Assembly: GCF_001719065.1 (NCBI RefSeq)
Contig: NZ_LWAF01000007.1
Location: 29,554 to 93,553 of the forward strand
Length of the DNA: 64,000 nt
Direction of reading: 5' to 3'
Source: Fervidobacterium thailandense
GTDB taxonomy: Bacteria; Thermotogota; Thermotogae; Thermotogales; Fervidobacteriaceae
Each line of letters begins with the position of its first letter. The stretch's first letter is position 1. The notes under the pieces were generated by a model, which saw only the letters and a list, made by a program, of their open reading frames with translations, ran no database searches and was not told where the DNA came from. The position numbers were made by a program, and so were the translations under genes. Positions 42,371 through 50,759 of the stretch are shown piece by piece.

Positions 42371-44836
42371 TCAAAATAACCTGAGCTGTCCCTCCGGGAC
42401 AGCTTTTTTTGCTTTCAACTTCTTCATCTGCCCTTCTTTCAATATACCAACCTTCTTCTCAATGTCGCTCTTCTCAACTATTACATCAAGAACTTCTTTT
42501 GCTCTTATGATTATGCTCTCAGGTAGTCCGGCAATTGCTGCAACCTCTATTCCATAGCTCCTGTCGGCCACACCTTCAACGACTTTGTGGAGGAATATAA
42601 CACCGTCTTTGGTTTCTTTCACTTCAACGGTGTAGTTCTTTATTCCGTTGTAAACGGAGGCCAGCTCTGTAAGTTCTGTAAAGTGCGTCGCGAAAATTGT
42701 CTTGCATTTGATTTCGTTGTAAATGTACTCACTCATCGCCCACGCGATGCTGATCCCGTCGAACGTACTTGTTCCCCTACCGACCTCGTCGAGTAATACA
42801 AGACTCCGATCCGTGGCCTTGTTCAAGATTAGGGCAACTTCGTTCATCTCCGTTAGGAACGTGCTCTTTCCTGTGGATATATCGTCCCTTGCACCCATGC
42901 GCGTGAAGATTCTATCAAAGACCGGTATCTTAGCTTCCTTTGCTGGGACGAACGAGCCAATCTGGGCCATGAGTGCTATAAGTCCCACTTGCCGGATGTA
43001 CGTACTCTTACCGCTCATGTTTGGACCCGTTAGGATGAACATCCGAACGTTTTTATCCATGTACGTGTCGTTAGGTACAAACTCGGAGACAAAGCGCTCA
43101 ACCACCGGGTGTCGTCCGGCAACTATTACAAACTCGTCGTCCGAAAGCTCTGGTCTTGTGTAACCGTACTGTTTTGCGACGTAAGCAAACGTTGTGTAAA
43201 GATCAATCCAACTTAGTGTTTCAGCCAAAATTCTAAGTTCATTCACGTGCGATTTTATCCTGTCACATAACTGTTTGAAAATGAGCTTCTCCAATAACTC
43301 AACCTTTTCTTTCGCAGCCAGAATTTTCTGCTCGAACTCCTTGAGTTCCGGAGTGGTAAACCTCTCGGCGTTAACCAAAGTTTGGACTCTTGTATAATAG
43401 TCGGGAACGTTTTTTACTTGGCCCTTTGGAACTTCGATGTAGTAACCAAACACGTTGTTGAAACTCACCTTCAGCTTCTGGATACCGGTTCTCACCCGTT
43501 CTTTTTCCTCGAATTCTCTCAGTTTTTCCTCGGAATGGTACAACAATTCGCGGTACTCGTCCAACTCTTTGGAAACGCCCTGCCTTACGATCTTCCCCTC
43601 ACCGAGCTCGCCTTCGATGTTTTCTTCTATAGTTCTCGCAATTTCCTCTCTTACCTCAGTCAGGTCTGGCAAGTTTGTGAAAAGTTCACTCAGCCCTTCG
43701 TTCGTCATCAACGCTTCTCTTAACGGCCCAACGATTTCTAACGTCACCTTTAAACTTAATAAATCCTTTGGCTTAGCGTTGTCGTATTCAAGACGGCTCA
43801 CGATCCTTTCGATATCGTAAACCCCATCTAGGTATTCCCTGACCTCGTTGGTCAAGAGGAAATCTTCGTAAAAGACTTCCACCGTATCGAGTCGCTTTTC
43901 GATTGATATTCTGTCTTTCAACGGGTGCAAGATGACCCACTTGAGTAACCTTGAACCCATGGGAGTTCGAGTCTTGTTCAACACGTCGTACAGATTCTTC
44001 CCACGCTCCCCAGGAAGGAGTGAGAGATTTTCAACAGTTGTAGAATCCAAGGTCATGTAGATAGATTCTTCAAGAAATCTCGGTGTTTTCAACTTAGCGT
44101 CCTTGTTCAGCGTGTACTTGAGGTACTTCACAAGTGCACCAAACGGTTTTAGTGATGCGCCAAGTTCGAAATGGTCGATACTTGCAAGCCCATACGCTCC
44201 TTTTATCGTTTCCTCCGGATCGGAATAATACCAGTCATCCAACTTGTCGATAAATACATCAACAACACTTCTTAATCGCTCGGCAAATTCTTCCGAACAG
44301 ATAATTTGTGAGATCCTGTGTGTTGAAACAAAATCGACCAGTTCTTCTATGTTGCCGAACTTTGTGATAATCACATCGCCCGTTGAAGGGTCCGAGAGCA
44401 CCGCGTGAATTGTCCCGTCGCTTTGTTCGTAAAGTGACATCAAAAAGTTATTCTCGCTTGTCAGCAACTCATCTTCTATTATCGTTCCCGGCGTGATCAC
44501 TCGCGTAACTTCTCGTTTCACTATTCCCTTCGCCGTAGCAGGATCCTCCATCTGCTCGCATATGGCAACCTTGTAACCTGCCTCTACGAGTTTCTTGAGG
44601 TAATTATCAAGCGCGTGATACGGTATACCAGCCATCGGGGCATCCTGGCGTTTTGTAAGCACTATGTTCAACACCCTGGAAACGGTGTGTGCATCATCAA
44701 AGAACGCCTCGTAGAAATCACCGAGCCTAAAGAGAAGTATTGCATCCTTGTATCGTTCTTTTATCTCCATGTATTGTTTCATCATCGGTGTGAGCTTGAC
44801 ATTTCCAAAAAGGTCTCCTTTTCCATGTTGCATCAT
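42371..44836 (-). CDS. mutS: DNA mismatch repair protein MutS
   Basis: Recognises mismatches and triggers repair with MutL. 821 residues. The N-terminal mismatch domain carries LGDFYEAFFDDA (Phe-x-Glu motif); the ATPase has TGPNMSGKST and LVLLDEVGRGTSTFDG. The protein ends EGQLRLF, a clear beta-clamp binding motif (QLxLF type). The first two codons are both ATG (44836 and 44833), with weak ribosome sites. It begins 7 bases after tsaB, so tsaB-mutS is an operon. The terminator of nfo overlaps its final codons. Confidence 0.97.
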   Translation of the reverse strand: MMQHGKGDLFGNVKLTPMMKQYMEIKERYKDAILLFRLGDFYEAFFDDAHTVSRVLNIVLTKRQDAPMAGIPYHALDNYLKKLVEAGYKVAICEQMEDPATAKGIVKREVTRVITPGTIIEDELLTSENNFLMSLYEQSDGTIHAVLSDPSTGDVIITKFGNIEELVDFVSTHRISQIICSEEFAERLRSVVDVFIDKLDDWYYSDPEETIKGAYGLASIDHFELGASLKPFGALVKYLKYTLNKDAKLKTPRFLEESIYMTLDSTTVENLSLLPGERGKNLYDVLNKTRTPMGSRLLKWVILHPLKDRISIEKRLDTVEVFYEDFLLTNEVREYLDGVYDIERIVSRLEYDNAKPKDLLSLKVTLEIVGPLREALMTNEGLSELFTNLPDLTEVREEIARTIEENIEGELGEGKIVRQGVSKELDEYRELLYHSEEKLREFEEKERVRTGIQKLKVSFNNVFGYYIEVPKGQVKNVPDYYTRVQTLVNAERFTTPELKEFEQKILAAKEKVELLEKLIFKQLCDRIKSHVNELRILAETLSWIDLYTTFAYVAKQYGYTRPELSDDEFVIVAGRHPVVERFVSEFVPNDTYMDKNVRMFILTGPNMSGKSTYIRQVGLIALMAQIGSFVPAKEAKIPVFDRIFTRMGARDDISTGKSTFLTEMNEVALILNKATDRSLVLLDEVGRGTSTFDGISIAWAMSEYIYNEIKCKTIFATHFTELTELASVYNGIKNYTVEVKETKDGVIFLHKVVEGVADRSYGIEVAAIAGLPESIIIRAKEVLDVIVEKSDIEKKVGILKEGQMKKLKAKKAVPEGQLRLF
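42384..42410 (+). terminator. Intrinsic terminator of nfo, inside the mutS 3' end
   Basis: AGCTGTCCC / GGGACAGCT with a three-base loop, followed by seven T on the plus strand. The same bases encode the PEGQL of the MutS C-terminus on the other strand. Confidence 0.9.
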
Positions 44837-44843
44837 GCTTCTA

Positions 44844-45497
44844 TCAGCTCTGCCCCTTTCGTTTCTCGAAATTCAGTTCCGCAATACTCTTCTGTAAATA
44901 GAGAGGTTCTACGAGATCCACAAATTGTCCAGCTTCTATTTTTCCCTTTACCAGAATCGCCAAATTATCCGCCCTCGGAAGGTCCCAGTCTTGTAGAACG
45001 GTGGCTGTTCTAAAAAATTCAGCACCGTCCCCCAGGAAAACCTTCGGATTAAATTCCGAAACAATGTCTCGAACAGCCTCAACGCTCTGGATAAATGGAG
45101 TTCTCACTTCTTCGAGTTCTCCCGTACCTTTCCCAAGGTAAATCGCACCGTAAAGGTATCCCTGACGAGCCTTTCTCAGAACAACCACATATCCGTTGAA
45201 AAACGAAGCGTTGTAAGCAATCAACTCGAGAGAGTTTATCGCAACAAATTTCTTTCCTATTCCAAGCGCGGTGGCGAACGAAATGCCCACACGTAAGCCT
45301 GTGAGTCCACCCGGTCCCACACCTACGCCAACCACATCAAGTGCGCTAAAATCAACACCATCGAACATCTTGGCTATCCTATGAACATGCGTCCCGTGTT
45401 TCTCTCCGCTCTCAACCTCAGCAAGCAATTTTACGTGCTCGTCTAGATAACAAGCAACAACTCTCGGGGTGGATGTGTCGATCGCGAATATTTTCAT
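44844..45497 (-). CDS. tsaB: tRNA t6A biosynthesis protein TsaB
   Basis: Non-catalytic partner of TsaD in making N6-threonylcarbamoyladenosine at position 37 of ANN-reading tRNAs. The 217 residues have the ASKHA fold start FAIDTSTPRVVACYLD, then GVGVGPGGLTGLRVGISFA, typical of TsaB (YeaZ). The ATG has a GGAGG site. It is followed after 7 bases by mutS and diverges from fmt. Confidence 0.93.
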   Translation of the reverse strand: MKIFAIDTSTPRVVACYLDEHVKLLAEVESGEKHGTHVHRIAKMFDGVDFSALDVVGVGVGPGGLTGLRVGISFATALGIGKKFVAINSLELIAYNASFFNGYVVVLRKARQGYLYGAIYLGKGTGELEEVRTPFIQSVEAVRDIVSEFNPKVFLGDGAEFFRTATVLQDWDLPRADNLAILVKGKIEAGQFVDLVEPLYLQKSIAELNFEKRKGQS

Positions 45498-45547
45498 TCC
45501 AATTTGCCTCCGTCACTGAAAAGGTAAAATTTACCCAACGCTTGATT

Positions 45548-45556
45548 ATTCTACCA
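45548..45556 (-). promoter_or_regulatory. Possible extended -10 promoter of tsaB-mutS
   Basis: Minus strand TGGTAGAAT, an extended -10 one base from consensus, about 50 bases before the tsaB ATG. It lies back to back with the fmt -10 element. Confidence 0.5.
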
Positions 45557-45571
45557 CAAAATCGACCCAAA

Positions 45572-45580
45572 TGATATAAT
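45572..45580 (+). promoter_or_regulatory. Extended -10 promoter of fmt with very short leader
   Basis: TGATATAAT. A start seven bases downstream would leave only about 13 bases before the GTG start codon at 45600, just enough for the GGAGGTG site. No -35 is visible. Confidence 0.6.
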
Positions 45581-45599
45581 TGCTGGGGAGGTGGAACAC

Positions 45600-46520
45600 G
45601 TGCGAATACTCTTTCTGGGCACGCCGGAATTTGCCGCCGAGTTTTTGGAATTCCTTGTGCAAGAAAATTTTAACATCGTTGCCGTCATTAGTCAAAAGGA
45701 TAAGCCAAAAGGTCGTGGCTTGAAACTTCAGCCAACACCGGTCAAGGAAGTGGCGCTGAAGTACAACATTCCAGTGTTTCAACCAAACAACCTAACCCAG
45801 GAAGGCTTGAAAATTGTAGAGGAATTTAAGCCCGATATAGGGATCGTAGTTGCTTTCGGTAGGTTACTTAAGAAGCCATTTTTGGACGCCCTCGAGTTTT
45901 ACAATGTGCACGCCTCACTCTTACCTAAATACCGAGGTGCTGCACCGATTCAAAGGGCAATAGAAAATGGTGAGCGCTTAACCGGCGTAACTATATTCAG
46001 AATTTCGGAAGGGATGGATGACGGTGATATTGCTCTCCAAAGAGCCTTCGAAGTTGGTGAGTGCGAAACATTCGGCGATGTCTACCAAAAAATGGTCAGC
46101 ACCGGTAAGGAGTTACTGAAGGAATTTCTCTTAAATTATCCCGTTAAACTCACACCCCAAGATCACTCACAAGCAAGTTATGCACCGAAAATCGAAAAAG
46201 ACGACCTGTGGATCGACTTTTCGAAACCTGCAGAATGTGTGAGGAACAAGATTCGAGCATATGATCCTGTTCCAGGAGTCAGGACAAGGCTTGAAAGTGT
46301 CGAAGTGAAACTCTTCGGAGCATGTGAGATCTTAAACCTGGAAAACGTGGACAGCACTCCTGGAAAAATTCTTGAGGTCAACCGCGATGGTGCTTTAATA
46401 TCCACTGGAAATGGTGCGGTGAGAGTAAAACTAATTCAGTTTCCGAGTAAGCGCCCCATTCACTTTTTTGACGCAAAGAACGGGGGTCTTGTAAGATTGG
46501 GAAGCATTTTTGGAATTTAA
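45600..46520 (+). CDS. fmt: Methionyl-tRNA formyltransferase
   Basis: Formylates initiator Met-tRNA with 10-formyl-THF. The start is the GTG at 45600 (306 residues, MRILFLGTPEFAAEFL), seven bases after GGGGAGGTG; an in-frame GTG at 45591 overlaps that site. The catalytic motif NVHASLLPKYRGAAPI, with Asn and His, and the later Asp in EGMDDGDI are present, with a full C-terminal tRNA-binding domain. It stands alone between divergent tsaB and converging phoA. Confidence 0.97.
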   Translation: MRILFLGTPEFAAEFLEFLVQENFNIVAVISQKDKPKGRGLKLQPTPVKEVALKYNIPVFQPNNLTQEGLKIVEEFKPDIGIVVAFGRLLKKPFLDALEFYNVHASLLPKYRGAAPIQRAIENGERLTGVTIFRISEGMDDGDIALQRAFEVGECETFGDVYQKMVSTGKELLKEFLLNYPVKLTPQDHSQASYAPKIEKDDLWIDFSKPAECVRNKIRAYDPVPGVRTRLESVEVKLFGACEILNLENVDSTPGKILEVNRDGALISTGNGAVRVKLIQFPSKRPIHFFDAKNGGLVRLGSIFGI

Positions 46521-46532
46521 GCGAAGGATATG

Positions 46533-46561
46533 AAAAAAGTCCCCGGAAACTCCCGGGGACT
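46533..46561 (-). terminator. Terminator between converging fmt and phoA
   Basis: AGTCCCCGG / CCGGGGACT, six-base loop. The minus-strand side has six T, making a strong phoA terminator; the plus-strand side (AAGTTTTG) is weaker but may also stop fmt transcription. Confidence 0.9.
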
Positions 46562-46601
46562 AAGTTTTGTAAGTATTTTAATGAATCTTGTTGCAGCTCC
46601 A

Positions 46602-47897
46602 TCAATACCCGGCAGTCGCTGAAACTTTTGGGAAGGAAATCGTCTTCAGTTTCATTATATTCATTATCTTGAGAGCTACTTCCGTGTTATCCATCCACCC
46701 AACGAACTGTTCCGCACCCGGCCCGAACGCGTAAACGGGTATAACACCAGCTGTGTGATCGTACGTGGTGAAACCGAATCCCATTTTGGAGCTGATGTAC
46801 CTCGCAAGTTCGCGCTCAAGTTGGTTGGAAGGAACGTTCCTCAGATAGTTGTATTCAGCATCCGTGATGTTGATTCCGTACCATTCTTTTAACCCTTCGG
46901 CAAATTTCGCCTTGTCGCTGATGGAGAATTGTCTTAAGAACATCCTCGCCGTACCCTTACCTTTCCTTGCTTGTTCCACGTTTATTGTGTAACCACCGTT
47001 AGAGAGTGACAACCCTCCTGTTTCGTGGTCTCCAACAACAACGACGAGTGTATTCCCATCGCGTTTTGCAAATTCGATTGCAACTTTGACAGCTTCATCG
47101 AATTCAACCGTTTCTTTCCAAATACCGTAGTAATCGTTCGCATGGCTTTCCCAGTCAATCTGCGAACCCTCGACCATCAGTGCGAAGGGTTTTCCTGAAG
47201 CCGCGAGTAATTCAATTGCTTTTTTGGTCATTTCTCCAAGGGTAGGTTCATCTGTTCTCTCACTAACCGGTTTCAGATGCCCCATCGCAAACAGACCGAG
47301 CACTTTGTCGCCTTTTACGTTCGCCAACTCGTCCCTCTTTGTGATTATTGTGTATCCATCGTTCTTCATTTTCTCTACCAGATCAAGCCCGTCGTTTCTC
47401 CTTCCGCCCTTGGATGTTGGCAAGAACATGTCCCTTCCGCCACCAAAGATAACGTTTATTCCGGCCTCGGAAAGTTGCTTTGCAAGTGTTACTTCGTCGT
47501 TTCTATCGCTAACGGCACCGTACACTGCTGCTGGAGTTGCGTGTGTAACACGGCACGTAACTACAATACCCGTTGCATAGCCTGCTCTTTGAGCCATCTT
47601 GAATAGACTTTCAACCTTTTCCCCGTTTGGTAGCACATTTATCGCTCGGTTGAGTGTCTTGAACCCGGCAAAAAGTGCCGTACCTGCCGGTGCCGAATCG
47701 GTGACCCACGAATCAGCCGAGTAAGTGACTGTTAAACCCGTGTACGGCAGTTTCATGATTTCAAGGATGCGCCCTTCTAGCATACTGGCAAGAAGCACTG
47801 TGTTAGCCGACATACCGTCACCAACGAGGAATATCAAGTTGACCGCAAACGCCGATAAGCTCAAAAGGAGCACAGCAAGAAGAGTAACCCTTTTCAT
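46602..47897 (-). CDS. phoA: Alkaline phosphatase, secreted
   Basis: Releases phosphate from organic phosphomonoesters outside the cytoplasm. I choose the ATG at 47897 (431 residues), eight bases after GGGGAGGT; a signal peptide follows (LLAVLLLSLSAFA). Metal and active-site motifs: FLVGDGMS, VTDSAPAGTA (nucleophile Ser), VTHATPAAVY, EGSQIDWESHAND, VGDHETGG and TYDHTAGVIPVYAFG. It fits the pst-pho genes about 6 kb away, but I see no clear pho box upstream. Confidence 0.95.
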   Translation of the reverse strand: MKRVTLLAVLLLSLSAFAVNLIFLVGDGMSANTVLLASMLEGRILEIMKLPYTGLTVTYSADSWVTDSAPAGTALFAGFKTLNRAINVLPNGEKVESLFKMAQRAGYATGIVVTCRVTHATPAAVYGAVSDRNDEVTLAKQLSEAGINVIFGGGRDMFLPTSKGGRRNDGLDLVEKMKNDGYTIITKRDELANVKGDKVLGLFAMGHLKPVSERTDEPTLGEMTKKAIELLAASGKPFALMVEGSQIDWESHANDYYGIWKETVEFDEAVKVAIEFAKRDGNTLVVVVGDHETGGLSLSNGGYTINVEQARKGKGTARMFLRQFSISDKAKFAEGLKEWYGINITDAEYNYLRNVPSNQLERELARYISSKMGFGFTTYDHTAGVIPVYAFGPGAEQFVGWMDNTEVALKIMNIMKLKTISFPKVSATAGY

Positions 47898-48006
47898 ACG
47901 CCAGTACCTCCCCGTGAAAAGTGTGGTTTCAAGAACCAAGCGCACGCTGATTTTAACCCTTCACTTTTACCTTGAATTTTAGTTTTGTTAAGAAATCCAA
48001 ACACAC

Positions 48007-48036
48007 TTGACTCCACGGAAGCTCCTTTGGTATACT
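48007..48036 (+). promoter_or_regulatory. Promoter of nrdG-nrdD
   Basis: TTGACT (48007-48012), 18-base spacer ending TGG, TATACT (48031-48036), about 95 bases before nrdG. The -10 is overlapped by the NrdR-like box. The rest of the 47898-48130 gap shows nothing else. Confidence 0.78.
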
Positions 48037-48047
48037 ATATGTAGTGT
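48032..48047. promoter_or_regulatory. NrdR-box-like palindrome
   Basis: ATACTATATGTAGTGT closely matches the known NrdR box (acaCwAtATaTwGtgt type); its halves agree at six of eight positions. It covers the -10 of the nrdG-nrdD promoter, where repression by NrdR would be effective. A second box one to three turns away, common for NrdR, is not clear. Confidence 0.65.
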
Positions 48048-48130
48048 TACTAATAAAAATTATCCGATAAGTTGAGTAGTATCTGTTCCAAAATGCTGTT
48101 TGTTTGAGCTTTTCGTCGGGGGGATACAAG

Positions 48131-48658
48131 ATGTACAGTGAAGTTTTAATCCATCAGCGTGTTGGAAAACCTCTCGTCAGGGTCGTACGATTCTCCCACG
48201 GAGATCACCCTTCGCTTCCAGCCTTGAGTGTATACTTCCAAGGTTGCGATGCTCACCCGAAGTGTGTTGGATGTCACAACCCAGAAACGTGGGATTTCGA
48301 TGAAAACTTCGAGGTAGATTACATTATACTAAAGGACAGGGTTATCGAAAAAATCTCAATGTTGCTAAAGGTAAACGAAAAAGTCGCTTTGGTTCTGCTC
48401 GGTGGTGAGCCTTTGAGTCAGCGCAACCGTTTTTGGGCTATTTCTCTCGCAAGGGACGTAAAGCAAACTTTTGGAGACAGTGTGACGGTACTGGTGTACA
48501 CGTGGAGAACCATGGACGATTTGCTGCGCGAAGGTGTTGACATAAGCTATTTCGATGAGATGGTCCTTGGAAGGTATGAGAAAAGCTTACACACCGGAGG
48601 GTTTCCCGCCTCGTCCAACCAGGTTTATTTGAAAAGGGAAGAACTACCAACTTTTTAG
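48131..48658 (+). CDS. nrdG: Anaerobic ribonucleotide reductase activating enzyme
   Basis: Radical SAM enzyme that makes the glycyl radical on NrdD. The ATG at 48131 (175 residues) is five bases after GGGGGGAT. The iron-sulphur Cys motif is FQGCDAHPKCVGCHNPETW: spacing Cys-x5-Cys-x2-Cys instead of the usual Cys-x3-Cys-x2-Cys. The following CHNPETWDF and LLGGEPLSQ match NrdG. It lies 48 bases before nrdD, under one promoter. Confidence 0.93.
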   Translation: MYSEVLIHQRVGKPLVRVVRFSHGDHPSLPALSVYFQGCDAHPKCVGCHNPETWDFDENFEVDYIILKDRVIEKISMLLKVNEKVALVLLGGEPLSQRNRFWAISLARDVKQTFGDSVTVLVYTWRTMDDLLREGVDISYFDEMVLGRYEKSLHTGGFPASSNQVYLKREELPTF

Positions 48659-48706
48659 CCTTGTGAACACAACCAATACCGATGGCACTGAAGGGAGGAG
48701 TAGCAC

Positions 48707-50680
48707 ATGTCAAAGCTACTTGATGCGTTGAAGATGTTCTCGTTTTCTCCTGATTTCGTTGAAGAACTTGCTAACGCTCCTGAAGCTTTCCTCGAACTCG
48801 AAGGTCTTACATGGCAACTGGATCCAGTGACGTTTACGGAGAGGTTCTTCAACAACGGGATCCTGAACTCAACAATCGATGCGAACGCAAACGTCAGAAG
48901 CACTAACGTGTACACTTACCTCAACGAAGTTTCGAAACCGTGGACCAAGTTGTATTCTCTTTACCACATTTACGAAAAGATGAAGGAACTCTTCGGCCAG
49001 GAGGATGCACAAAAATTTCTGAGGTACCAAATCTACGGGGACATCTACGTTCACGACGCACATCACGCCGCTTTCGCACCGTATTGCTATGCTTATTCGT
49101 TGAGACCTATCGTTGAAAAGGGACTCTTCTTCATCGACACGATAAAGTCGACCCCAGCCAAGCATCTGTCTTCGTTCATCCAACACGTTATACAGTTTGT
49201 CATGTTCGCTTCCAACCAGCAATCTGGTGCCGTCGGACTACCGGATTTCTTTGTCTGGCTCACGTACTTTTACAATAAAGACTTACGGGAAGGGCTTATT
49301 CCAAAAGGAATGGAAAAGACCTACTTGTACCAGCACTTTCAAATCTTCACCTACTCGATCAACCAACCAATCAGGGGCACGCAATCACCGTACACAAACT
49401 TCACCTACTTGGATAGAAACTACATCAGGACGATTTTCGAGGGAGAGAAATATCCCGATGGAACGAACATCACCGATTACGTAGAAGACATTATCGCACT
49501 CCAGAAGGAGTACTGGGAGTGGATTTCCAGAGAACGCGAAAAGCAGATGTTCACATTCCCGGTTCTGACAGCATCGTTACTTTACAAAGATGGCAAATTC
49601 GTCGACGAGGATAGTGCACGTTTCATCAACAAGGTGAACATGAAATGGCAGGATACGAACTGGTATATCTCCGATAGTATTGACGCCGTCGCGTCCTGCT
49701 GTAGGTTAACAAGCTCTACAAGGGAACTGAAGTTCAAACTTGGACCAGAAAAACTGGCCGGAATGTCGAACTCAATAGGTGGTTCGGACTTGAATATCGG
49801 TTCGTTCAAGGTTGTTACAATAAATCTACCACGGATAGCACTTGAGACAAGGAACAAGGAAGCATTTCTAAAAAAGCTTGAGGACAAAGTAATTCTCGTT
49901 CAGAAAGTTCTTGCGGCTATTCGGAACATAATACAAGAGCGTATCCAGCAAGGTGTGCTTCCACTCTACAGCCTTGGTTTGATGGATCTCAACAGACAGT
50001 ATGGAACGGTAGGAATCAACGGACTCTATGAAGCTCTTGAGATACTTGGACTGACCACGGAAGATATCGACGGCTTGAAGTACACCGAAGAAGGCGAAGA
50101 TTTTGCCCACAGGATACTCGATAAAATCAGAGAACTCAACGACAAGGCCTTCGAAACTTTTGGATTCACATTCAACATCGAGCAGGTCCCGGCGGAAAAA
50201 GCTGCAGTCACGCTCGCGGAAAAGGATAGAATTCTCTATGGAACAGAATACATCCTCTACTCAAACCAGTGGTTACCTCTCACAACGAATACCGATGTTT
50301 TGAACAGGATACGGTACTCGGGCATGTTCGATAAAAAAGTCTCCGGTGGAGCCATACTGCACATAAACCTCGAAGCACCGTTTAGAAGTGAAGAAGAATC
50401 TTGGAAGATGGTCAATCTGGTGGCCCGGATGGGAGTCATATACTTTGCGTTCAACCACCGAATTAGCGTATGCGAAGATGGACACGCGTTCTACGGTGAG
50501 AAATGTTCCACGTGTGGCAAACCGAAGGTCGATGAGTTTATGAGAATTGTCGGTTACCTTGTGCCTGTACGTTCCTTCAACAAGGTGAGGCAGAAGTTCG
50601 AGTATCCAAGGCGCGTTTTCTACAACCCTTTGATGCGAGAGGAAAGTGAATGTGTGATTAAACGATTAAATGAAAAATAA
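48707..50680 (+). CDS. nrdD: Anaerobic (class III) ribonucleoside-triphosphate reductase
   Basis: Makes deoxynucleotides under anaerobic conditions with a glycyl radical. 657 residues. No clear N-terminal ATP-cone motif is seen; the barrel holds YVHDAHHAAFAPYCYAYS and ASCCRLTSS; the C-terminal zinc site has CEDGHAFYGEKCSTCGK; and the radical Gly lies in FMRIVGYLVPV. The T. maritima homologue is known for an unusual active-site Cys position, which may apply here. A strong bidirectional terminator follows. Confidence 0.96.
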   Translation: MSKLLDALKMFSFSPDFVEELANAPEAFLELEGLTWQLDPVTFTERFFNNGILNSTIDANANVRSTNVYTYLNEVSKPWTKLYSLYHIYEKMKELFGQEDAQKFLRYQIYGDIYVHDAHHAAFAPYCYAYSLRPIVEKGLFFIDTIKSTPAKHLSSFIQHVIQFVMFASNQQSGAVGLPDFFVWLTYFYNKDLREGLIPKGMEKTYLYQHFQIFTYSINQPIRGTQSPYTNFTYLDRNYIRTIFEGEKYPDGTNITDYVEDIIALQKEYWEWISREREKQMFTFPVLTASLLYKDGKFVDEDSARFINKVNMKWQDTNWYISDSIDAVASCCRLTSSTRELKFKLGPEKLAGMSNSIGGSDLNIGSFKVVTINLPRIALETRNKEAFLKKLEDKVILVQKVLAAIRNIIQERIQQGVLPLYSLGLMDLNRQYGTVGINGLYEALEILGLTTEDIDGLKYTEEGEDFAHRILDKIRELNDKAFETFGFTFNIEQVPAEKAAVTLAEKDRILYGTEYILYSNQWLPLTTNTDVLNRIRYSGMFDKKVSGGAILHINLEAPFRSEEESWKMVNLVARMGVIYFAFNHRISVCEDGHAFYGEKCSTCGKPKVDEFMRIVGYLVPVRSFNKVRQKFEYPRRVFYNPLMREESECVIKRLNEK

Positions 50681-50682
50681 AC

Positions 50683-50714
50683 AAAAACCGGCGGGGTTCC
50701 TCCCGCCGGTTTTT
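50683..50714. terminator. Bidirectional terminator between nrdD and pulA
   Basis: AAAACCGGCGGG / CCCGCCGGTTTT with a six-base loop: a 12-base-pair stem with A-run and T-run on either side, suited to stop nrdD on the plus strand and pulA on the minus strand. Confidence 0.95.
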
Positions 50715-50759
50715 CGTTTACGCATCGATATTTCTCTTAGGTTACTCGGGCTCCTCAGG

